This document shows positions 58,797 to 64,000 of a stretch of DNA of 64,000 bases, in pieces. The stretch covers positions 81,638-145,637 of the forward strand of contig NZ_PNLB01000011.1 in the NCBI RefSeq assembly GCF_013822795.1, given 5' to 3'. A model generated the notes under the pieces. The model worked only from the letters and a program-made list of their open reading frames with translations. It was not told the DNA's origin and made no database searches. Both the position numbers and the translations under genes were made by a program. This stretch comes from Phenylobacterium sp. (GTDB taxonomy: Bacteria > Pseudomonadota > Alphaproteobacteria > Caulobacterales > Caulobacteraceae). Within the stretch, counting starts at the first letter, position 1. Every line of letters begins with the position of its first letter.

Positions 58797-58811
58797 GTTC
58801 TTCTTTTGTTC
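58797..58811. promoter_or_regulatory. LexA (SOS) box of the imuA-imuB-dnaE2 operon
   Basis: GTTCTTCTTTTGTTC matches the alphaproteobacterial LexA operator GTTC-N7-GTTC exactly. It lies 19 bases upstream of the imuA start in the divergent gap with the BNR-repeat gene, so it could also influence that gene. Confidence 0.85.
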
Positions 58812-58907
58812 TAGTTTCGACAGCCGGAGAGTCAAGCACCTCCCGGTGGCGCCGCCAGCCGCAGGCTAGTGCTATGCTCGGCGCAAAGAGACGAACGGGA
58901 GGTCCAG

Positions 58908-60032
58908 ATGTCCGCCGCAGTTCAGCTTCTCGTCGGCACCCGCAAGGGCGCCTGGATCTATCGCAGCGACGCCGCGCGCCAGACATGGTCGGTGCAGGGT
59001 CCGATCTTCCTGGGCCACATCGTCAATCACCTGGTGCTCGATCCGCGCGATGGAAAGACCTTGCTGATGGCCGCCTCGACCGGCCATCTCGGCCCCACCA
59101 TCTTCCGCTCCACTGACGAGGGCCAGACCTGGACGGAGGCGCAGCGGCCGCCCGCCTTTCCGAAGGTGGAGGGCGAAGGCCCAGCGCGATCGGTCGACCA
59201 CGCCTTCTGGCTGGAGCCCGGCCATGCCGACGAGCCGGGCGTCTGGTGGGCCGGGACCTCGCCGCCAGGCCTGTTCCGCAGCACCGACGGCGGGGCGACC
59301 TGGGACAGCGTCGCCGGGTTCAACGACCATCCGAAGTACTGGGATTGGTGCCCGGCCGACGGCGGCACGCCCGACGGCGCCCTGCTCAACCAGATCCAGA
59401 TCGACCCGCGCGATGCGCGCCACATGTACATCGCCACCTCGACCGGCGGCGTGTTCGAAAGCCTGGACCAGGGCGCAAGCTGGAAGCCGCTGAACCAGGG
59501 GGTCGAGGCCAACTTCTTCCCCGACCCCTATCCGGAATACGGCCAGGACGCGCACTACATCGCCCTGGCCCCGACCATGCCCGACCGCATCTGGCAGCAG
59601 AACCACTGCGGCATCTACCGCCTCGACCGCCCGGCCGAGCGCTGGGACCGGATCGGCCAGGCCATGCCCCAGGAGATCGGGGACATCGGCTTCACCATCG
59701 TCCCGCACCCGCGCGACGCCGACAGCGCCTGGGTGTTTCCGATGGACGGCACCGAAGTCTGGCCGCGCACCAGTCCGGGGGGCCGGCCGGCGGTCTACCG
59801 CACCCGAGACGCAGGCAAGAGCTGGCGGCGCCACGACGCCGGCTTTCCGGCCGAGCAGGGCTGGTTCACGGTCAAGCGCCAGGCCTTCTGCGCCGACGCC
59901 AATGACCCGGTCGGGCTCTACCTGGGCGCCACCAACGGCGAGGTCTGGATGAGCGACGACGAGGGCGGCGCCTGGCGGCCGATCGCTCGGCACCTGCCGG
60001 AGATCTATTCCGTGGTCGCGGCGCCGCTCTGA
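58908..60032 (+). CDS. BNR/sortilin-type beta-propeller protein
   Basis: A 374-residue cytoplasmic beta-propeller. Repeated Asp-box units with S/T-x-D-x-G-x-T-W: STDEGQTWTEA, STDGGATWDSV, SLDQGASWKPL, TRDAGKSWRRH and SDDEGGAWRPI. Usually named exo-alpha-sialidase or glycosyl hydrolase by similarity, but it lacks evidence for the sialidase Arg/Tyr catalytic set and has no signal peptide. ATG at 58908 has AGGAGG-like GGGAGG before it. It shares its TGATG junction with the following MoaD-like gene, so the two are translationally coupled. True role unknown. Confidence 0.85.
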   Translation: MSAAVQLLVGTRKGAWIYRSDAARQTWSVQGPIFLGHIVNHLVLDPRDGKTLLMAASTGHLGPTIFRSTDEGQTWTEAQRPPAFPKVEGEGPARSVDHAFWLEPGHADEPGVWWAGTSPPGLFRSTDGGATWDSVAGFNDHPKYWDWCPADGGTPDGALLNQIQIDPRDARHMYIATSTGGVFESLDQGASWKPLNQGVEANFFPDPYPEYGQDAHYIALAPTMPDRIWQQNHCGIYRLDRPAERWDRIGQAMPQEIGDIGFTIVPHPRDADSAWVFPMDGTEVWPRTSPGGRPAVYRTRDAGKSWRRHDAGFPAEQGWFTVKRQAFCADANDPVGLYLGATNGEVWMSDDEGGAWRPIARHLPEIYSVVAAPL

Positions 60033-60295
60033 TGGTTCAGGTGTTCATCCCCTCGCAGCTGACCTCCTACACCGACGGCGCCAGCCGGCTGGCGGCGGAG
60101 GGCCGCAGCATCGCGCAGGTGCTCGACGACCTGGACCGGCGCTTTCCGGGCTTGAAGTTCCGGGTGATCGACGAGCAAGACCGCATCCGCCGCCACATGC
60201 GCATCTTCCGCAATGGCGACCGCGCCAAGGGGATCGACCAGGCCGTGAGCGAGACCGACGAGGTGTTGATCTTCGGGGCGCTGTCGGGCGGCTAG
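60032..60295 (+). CDS. MoaD/ThiS-like ubiquitin-fold protein with C-terminal Gly-Gly
   Basis: An 87-residue beta-grasp protein. IPSQLTSYTDGASRLAAEGRSIAQVLDDLDRRFPGLKFRV and VLIFGALSGG follow the MoaD pattern. It ends exactly in the functional Gly-Gly (LSGG). Start ATG overlaps the BNR gene stop (TGATG). MoaD partners (MoaE, MoeB) are not in the window, so it may serve a different sulfur-transfer or conjugation step linked to the propeller protein. Overlaps the convergent ParB-like gene by 4 bases. Confidence 0.88.
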   Translation: MVQVFIPSQLTSYTDGASRLAAEGRSIAQVLDDLDRRFPGLKFRVIDEQDRIRRHMRIFRNGDRAKGIDQAVSETDEVLIFGALSGG

Positions 60296-60645
60296 AGGAT
60301 CTCGTCCGGCTCCGGGGTCTGGCGGAAGCGAACCGCGGCGATCTCCTCGCGGCCTTCCATCCAGGCCTTGGCCAGACGGTGGCCGCCGTCCATCAGCCGG
60401 CCCTCGGCGCAGATGATCACCGGATAGGCGAGATCGGCGTCGAAGATCCGCCGTGCGTGCTCAGCGACGTTTCTGACGCTGGGGACGTGGCGATCCTGGA
60501 ACCAGCAGTCGAGGTCGAACTCACCGATCTCAGACAGCTTCACCTGCTCGACCGGCAGGTCCGCGCTCAGCGCCCACAGCCGGTCGGTCCACCAGAGGCC
60601 GCGACGGCCGTCGGCCAGGGGGCGGGTGTGTTTCTCGCGGCTCAC
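60292..60645 (-). CDS. ParB-like nuclease-fold small protein
   Basis: A 117-residue protein resembling the N-terminal ParB/sulfiredoxin fold: VKLSEIGEFDLDCWFQDR, VRNVAEHARRIFDADLAYPVIICAEGRLMDGGHRLAKAWMEG, with the GGHR loop that binds nucleotide in this fold. No DNA-binding HTH follows, so it is not a chromosome-partitioning ParB. GTG start overlapping the MmcQ stop (GTGA). Likely coupled to MmcQ. Function unknown. Confidence 0.8.
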   Translation of the reverse strand: MSREKHTRPLADGRRGLWWTDRLWALSADLPVEQVKLSEIGEFDLDCWFQDRHVPSVRNVAEHARRIFDADLAYPVIICAEGRLMDGGHRLAKAWMEGREEIAAVRFRQTPEPDEIL

Positions 60646-61028
60646 GGCGCCTCCTCGATCAGCTTGCTGAGTTTCTTGGGGGCGATGGCGACATAGCTCT
60701 GCCGCAGCCAGGCCTTGAGCGTCTCGAGCTCGGCCAGAATGTCGTCTTCAGGGCCGAAGTCGGCGGTCACCCAGTCATGCTGCTTGTACCAGCCCTTGGC
60801 CTCGCGGACGAAAGGCAGGCCAGCGGCCATCTCCGCGGAGATCGGCAGCTTGACGATGAGGGTAAGGGCGTCGAGCGGCTGGGCCTTGTCGCCGAAGACC
60901 GCGAACATCTTCCTGTTCACGTAGAGCGCGCGGGTGAAGGCCCATCCGGGGCCCGAGGTCGTACCCGGAAAGCTCAGTCCGTAGGCCGTGAGCAGAGCCT
61001 CTGCGCGCTGATGCGGCGTGTCGGACAT
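60642..61028 (-). CDS. MmcQ/YjbR family DNA-binding-like protein
   Basis: A 128-residue protein of the CyaY-like double-wing fold. LLTAYGLSFPGTTSGPGWAFTRALYVNRKMFAVFG is the family start (the usual LPG-TE motif is LSFPGTT here), and HDWVTADFGPEDDILAELETLKAWLRQSYVAIAPKKL is the C-terminal half with the conserved W/SY. Start at 61028 after TCGG; a longer start at 61079 lacks support. Cotranscribed with the ParB-like gene. Function uncertain despite the DNA-binding name. Confidence 0.85.
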   Translation of the reverse strand: MSDTPHQRAEALLTAYGLSFPGTTSGPGWAFTRALYVNRKMFAVFGDKAQPLDALTLIVKLPISAEMAAGLPFVREAKGWYKQHDWVTADFGPEDDILAELETLKAWLRQSYVAIAPKKLSKLIEEAP

Positions 61029-61061
61029 ACGGCCTCCCTCGCGGAGGCCGATGGTGCGCGA

Positions 61062-61091
61062 GGCCGCGCCGCCCGGCAAGGCGGCGCGGCC
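61062..61091 (-). terminator. Terminator of serA
   Basis: A perfect 12-bp GC-only stem (GGCCGCGCCGCC, 61062-61073, with 61080-61091) with a 6-base loop lies 10 bases beyond the serA stop. A second shorter GGCCTCC/GGAGGCC hairpin (61031-61049) follows toward the next gene. No clear U tract. Confidence 0.6.
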
Positions 61092-61100
61092 CGCGATAGA

Positions 61101-62675
61101 TCAGAAGCGCAGGGTGCGCGCTTCCTTGACGTGCGGCAGGGCGCGGATCTTCTCGACCAGCGCGTCGCCCGGGTCCTGATCGACGCCGACCAGGGCGATG
61201 GCGTCTTCGCCGGCCGAGACGCGGCCGAGGTTGAAGGTCGCGATGTTGACCTGGGCCTCGGCCAGCAGCGCGCCGAGCGCGCCGATGAAGCCCGGCTTAT
61301 CGAGGTTGTTCACATAGAGCATGGTCGGGGCGAACGGGGCGTCCAGGTCCATGCCCTTGACCTCGACGACGCGCGGGGCGCCGGCGATGACGGTGCCGGC
61401 GAACGAGCGCTTGCCGAGCGCCGTGGTGACGGTGATCCGCACCAGGCTGTCGAAGATCGGCGAGTCGTCCTGCTTGCTCTCCGAGACGGTGATGCCGCGA
61501 TCCTTGGCCACGGCCGGGGCCGAGACCATGTTCACCTCGGCCAGCATCGGGCGCATGGCGCCGGCCAGCGCCGCGGCGGTCAGCGGACGGGTGTTGAGGT
61601 TGGCGACTTCGCCTTCGTAGGCGATGTCGACGGCCTTGACCTCGACGTCGACCATCTGGCCGGCAAAGGCGCCCAGGCGCTCGGCCAGGGCCACGAACGG
61701 CTTCAGCTTCGGGGCTTCGTCGGCGGTGACCGACGGGCTGTTCAGGGCGTTGGAGACCGCGCCGGTGAGCAGGTAGTCGCTCATCTGCTCGGCCACCTGC
61801 AGGGCGACGTTCTCCTGGGCTTCCATGGTCGAAGCGCCCAGGTGCGGGGTGGCGATGAAGTTCTCGGCGCCGAACAGCACGTTGTCCTTGGCCGGCTCTT
61901 CGACGAACACGTCGAAGGCTGCGCCGCCGATGTGGCCGTCGTCCAGGCCCTTGCGCAGAGCCGCTTCGTCGACCAGGCCGCCGCGGGCGCAGTTGACGAT
62001 CAGCACGCCCTTCTTGGTCTTGGCCAGGTTCTCGGCCGACAGGATGTTGCGGGTCTTGTCGGTCAGCGGCGTGTGCAGGGTGATGACGTCGGCGCGGGCC
62101 AGCAGCTCTTCCAGCTCGACCTTCTCGACGCCGATCTCGACGGCGCGTTCAGCCGACAGGAAGGGGTCGTAAGCGACGACCTTCATCTTCAGGCCGTTGG
62201 CGCGGTCGGCGACGATGCCGCCGATGTTGCCGGCGCCGATGAGGCCCAGGGTCTTGGCGTAGAGCTCCACGCCCATGAAGCGGTTCTTTTCCCACTTGCC
62301 GGCCTGGGTCGAGACGTCGGCGGCCGGCAGCTGGCGGGCCAGGGCGAACATCATGGCGATGGCGTGCTCGGCGGTGGTGATCGAGTTGCCGAACGGGGTG
62401 TTCATCACCACGATCCCCTTGGAGGTCGCGGCGGGGATGTCGACATTGTCCACGCCGATGCCGGCGCGGCCGATGACCTTGAGGTTGCCGGCGGCGGCGA
62501 TGACGTCCTTGTCGGCCTTGGTGGCCGAGCGGACGGCCAGACCGTCATAGTCGTTGATGATCTTGAGCAGCTCTTCTTTCGACAGGCCGGTCTTCACGTC
62601 GGCGTCGACGCCGCGCTGCTTGAAGATGTCGATGGCGGCCGGGCTCAGCTTGTCGGCGATGAGAACGCGGGGCAT
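61101..62675 (-). CDS. serA: D-3-phosphoglycerate dehydrogenase, long form
   Basis: A 524-residue enzyme, the first step of serine biosynthesis from 3-phosphoglycerate. The NAD-binding GLIGAGNIGGIVAD is near residues 146-159. VNCARGGLVDEAAL (about 231-244) and FGAENFIATPHLGASTMEAQ (about 268-287) are catalytic-domain signatures. The C-terminal half has the ASB domain and a terminal ACT domain starting MLYVNNLDKPGFIGALGALLAEA (about 451). This type matches mycobacterial SerA, which is serine-feedback regulated. The ATG at 62675 starts directly MPRVLIADKL. Cotranscribed with serC across an 84-base gap containing a hairpin. Confidence 0.96.
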   Translation of the reverse strand: MPRVLIADKLSPAAIDIFKQRGVDADVKTGLSKEELLKIINDYDGLAVRSATKADKDVIAAAGNLKVIGRAGIGVDNVDIPAATSKGIVVMNTPFGNSITTAEHAIAMMFALARQLPAADVSTQAGKWEKNRFMGVELYAKTLGLIGAGNIGGIVADRANGLKMKVVAYDPFLSAERAVEIGVEKVELEELLARADVITLHTPLTDKTRNILSAENLAKTKKGVLIVNCARGGLVDEAALRKGLDDGHIGGAAFDVFVEEPAKDNVLFGAENFIATPHLGASTMEAQENVALQVAEQMSDYLLTGAVSNALNSPSVTADEAPKLKPFVALAERLGAFAGQMVDVEVKAVDIAYEGEVANLNTRPLTAAALAGAMRPMLAEVNMVSAPAVAKDRGITVSESKQDDSPIFDSLVRITVTTALGKRSFAGTVIAGAPRVVEVKGMDLDAPFAPTMLYVNNLDKPGFIGALGALLAEAQVNIATFNLGRVSAGEDAIALVGVDQDPGDALVEKIRALPHVKEARTLRF

Positions 62676-62702
62676 GGGAGTTTCCTTGCGGATATGGGGT
62701 AG

Positions 62703-62749
62703 GCGTCCTCGGCTTCACACGGTTTGCGGGCGTGAAGTCGCGAGGACGC
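62703..62749 (-). promoter_or_regulatory. Hairpin in the serC-serA gap (attenuator or processing site)
   Basis: GCGTCCTCG pairs with CGAGGACGC (9 bp) and, inside it, CTTCAC with GTGAAG (6 bp), with a 13-base loop. It occupies most of the 84-base gap between the two serine genes. It may tune serA expression relative to serC or stabilise the transcript end. Confidence 0.45.
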
Positions 62750-62759
62750 GAGAAGGGCC

Positions 62760-63929
62760 TTAGGCGGCTTGCAGTTGCTCGAGGGTCGAGGCGAACGCCC
62801 AGTCGAGCCACGGGGTCAGGGCCTCGATGTCCGAGGTCTCGACCGTGGCGCCGCACCAGATGCGCAGGCCGGCCGGGGCGTCGCGGTAGCCGCCGATGTC
62901 GAGGGCGGCGCCCTCCTTTTCGAGCACCGAGGCCAGCTTCTTGGCGAAGTCGGCCTGGGCGTCGTCAGCCAGGGCGGTGACGCGGGCGTCAACCACCTTC
63001 AGGCAGACCGAGGTGTTCGAGCGGGTCGCCGGGTCGGCGGCCAGGAAGTCCACCCAGTCGGTCTTTTCGACCCAGGCGGCCAGGGCCGCCAGGTTGGCGT
63101 CGGCGCGGCGCTGCATCTCGGCCAGGCCGCCGATCTGGGCGCCCCACTTCAGCGCGTCGATGGCGTCTTCCACGCAGAGCATGGACGGCGTGTTGATCGT
63201 CGCGCCTTCGAAGATGTCCTTGGCCAGCTTGCCAGCCTTGGTCATGCGGAACAGCTTCGGCATCGGCCAGGCCGGGGTGTAGCTTTCCAGACGGGCCACG
63301 GCGCGCGGCGACAGGATCAGGATCCCGTGCGCGCCCTCGCCGCCCAGCGCCTTCTGCCAGGAGAAGGTCACGACATCGAGCTTGGCCCAGTCGAGATCCT
63401 GGGCGAAGGCGGCGCTGGTGGCGTCGCAGATGGTGATGCCTTCACGGTCGGCGGCGATGAAGTCTGCGTTCGGGACGCGGACGCCCGAGGTGGTGCCGTT
63501 CCAGGTGAAGACCAGGTCGGCGTCCTTGCGCACCTTGGTCAGGTCCGGCAGCTCGCCGTACGGCGCGTCCAGTACCTCGGCCGGCAGCTTCAGCTGCTTG
63601 GTCACGTCGGTGACCCAGTCCTTGCCGAAGCTTTCGAAGGCCAGCAGTTGGACCGGCTTGGGGCCCAGCATCGACCACATCGCCATTTCCACGGCGCCGG
63701 TGTCCGATCCAGGCACGATGCCGATCAGGAAGTCGTCCGGAACCTCGAGCACCTGGCGGGTGCGTTCGATCGCGTCTTGCAGGCGCGTCTTGCCCAGCTT
63801 CGAGCGGTGCGAGCGGCCGAGCACGGCGTTCTGGAGATTTTCGGGGGTCCAACCGGGGCGCTTGGCGCACGGGCCGGAAGAAAACTCGGGGCGAGCCGGA
63901 CGCATGGCCGGCTTGGCGAGGGTCGTCAT
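62760..63929 (-). CDS. serC: Phosphoserine aminotransferase
   Basis: A 389-residue class V PLP aminotransferase, second step of serine biosynthesis. [17 protein letters not shown] opens the family. [22 protein letters not shown] (about 72-93) is the phosphate-binding region, [36 protein letters not shown] (about 170-205) has the PLP lysine in WQK. The ATG at 63929 has GGGAGA at the right spacing; a start at 63944 lacks it. It precedes serA on the same strand. Its promoter and leader run to the window edge. Confidence 0.95.
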   Translation of the reverse strand: MTTLAKPAMRPARPEFSSGPCAKRPGWTPENLQNAVLGRSHRSKLGKTRLQDAIERTRQVLEVPDDFLIGIVPGSDTGAVEMAMWSMLGPKPVQLLAFESFGKDWVTDVTKQLKLPAEVLDAPYGELPDLTKVRKDADLVFTWNGTTSGVRVPNADFIAADREGITICDATSAAFAQDLDWAKLDVVTFSWQKALGGEGAHGILILSPRAVARLESYTPAWPMPKLFRMTKAGKLAKDIFEGATINTPSMLCVEDAIDALKWGAQIGGLAEMQRRADANLAALAAWVEKTDWVDFLAADPATRSNTSVCLKVVDARVTALADDAQADFAKKLASVLEKEGAALDIGGYRDAPAGLRIWCGATVETSDIEALTPWLDWAFASTLEQLQAA

Positions 63930-64000
63930 ATCGATGTCTCCCATCCTTACAGATGAGCAGCACCCCGTTGGGGGGGTGTGGCCCGCGGCGGAGAAACTCC
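63930..64000 (-). promoter_or_regulatory. Possible serC leader RNA (partial, at window edge)
   Basis: The first 71 bases upstream of serC contain a CACCCC/GGGGTG hairpin (63961-63978) and a small GGAG/CTCC hairpin at 63990-64000. The serC RNA motif described in Alphaproteobacteria lies at this place. I cannot match its consensus from memory and the leader is cut off by the window end, so this is only a candidate. Confidence 0.3.

Noticed and set aside
60292..60645. Small ParB-like protein as a plasmid or chromosome partition protein
   Set aside because: No helix-turn-helix, no parA neighbour and no parS-like sites. Only the nucleotide-binding fold is present.

Overview
The window is a gene-dense, very GC-rich stretch of an alphaproteobacterial chromosome. 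It most resembles Caulobacteraceae (Caulobacter/Phenylobacterium). That placement is inferred from gene content: an Entner-Doudoroff operon, a TonB-dependent receptor, an imuA-imuB-dnaE2 SOS cassette preceded by a GTTC-N7-GTTC LexA box of alphaproteobacterial type, and a long-form SerA/SerC pair. No rRNA, CRISPR array, prophage, insertion sequence or integrase is visible, and no gene-free gap exceeds about 250 bases. Most genes are in short operons whose start and stop codons overlap (ATGA, GTGA, TTGA).

Layout. 0-3.5 kb: TonB-dependent receptor and a TetR regulator. 3.6-10.1 kb: YbaK deacylase, a reverse-transsulfuration pair (cystathionine beta-synthase and gamma-lyase), an EF-hand protein, a PEP-CTERM metalloprotease and an M20 amidohydrolase. 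10.2-16.3 kb: a czc-type heavy-metal RND efflux operon behind a MerR-like operator. 16.3-20.6 kb: serine hydrolase, small proteins, a PTH2-type peptidyl-tRNA hydrolase, a DUF202 membrane protein carrying a nine-unit heptad array, a GST and tRNA-Ser(CGA). 20.7-30.6 kb: an acyl-CoA catabolic island with two divergent acyl-CoA ligases, an RraA-like protein, a thioesterase, a thiolase-fold/DUF35 pair, a CoA transferase, an acyl-CoA dehydrogenase and an enoyl-CoA hydratase. It is punctuated by three copies of a composite palindromic repeat.

30.7-50.2 kb is central carbohydrate metabolism. pgl-edd-glk-eda form one operon, while zwf lies 9 kb away on the same strand under its own promoter. Between them sit a GT4 glycosyltransferase, a debranching-type glucosidase, a PLP aminotransferase, pyruvate kinase and a GH15 glucoamylase-like enzyme. 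otsB-otsA (trehalose synthesis) follow and run directly into ligD. 47.6-51.6 kb: non-homologous end joining (ligD and ku, with a small RcnB-like gene between them). 51.7-53.2 kb: a secreted carboxylesterase. 53.3-58.8 kb: the SOS mutasome imuA-imuB-dnaE2. 58.9-61.0 kb: a BNR-repeat protein translationally coupled to a MoaD-like protein, plus small ParB-like and MmcQ/YjbR proteins. 61.1-64 kb: serC-serA, with a possible serC leader at the window edge.

Nothing in the window is clearly a new defence or mobile system. The most unusual items are the DUF202 heptad array, the MoaD/BNR pair, the cysteine-less thiolase-fold/DUF35 pair (a probable aldolase), the 218-bp otsA/ligD overlap, a second LexA-like box between ligD and ku, and the repeat family that has been absorbed into a coding end.
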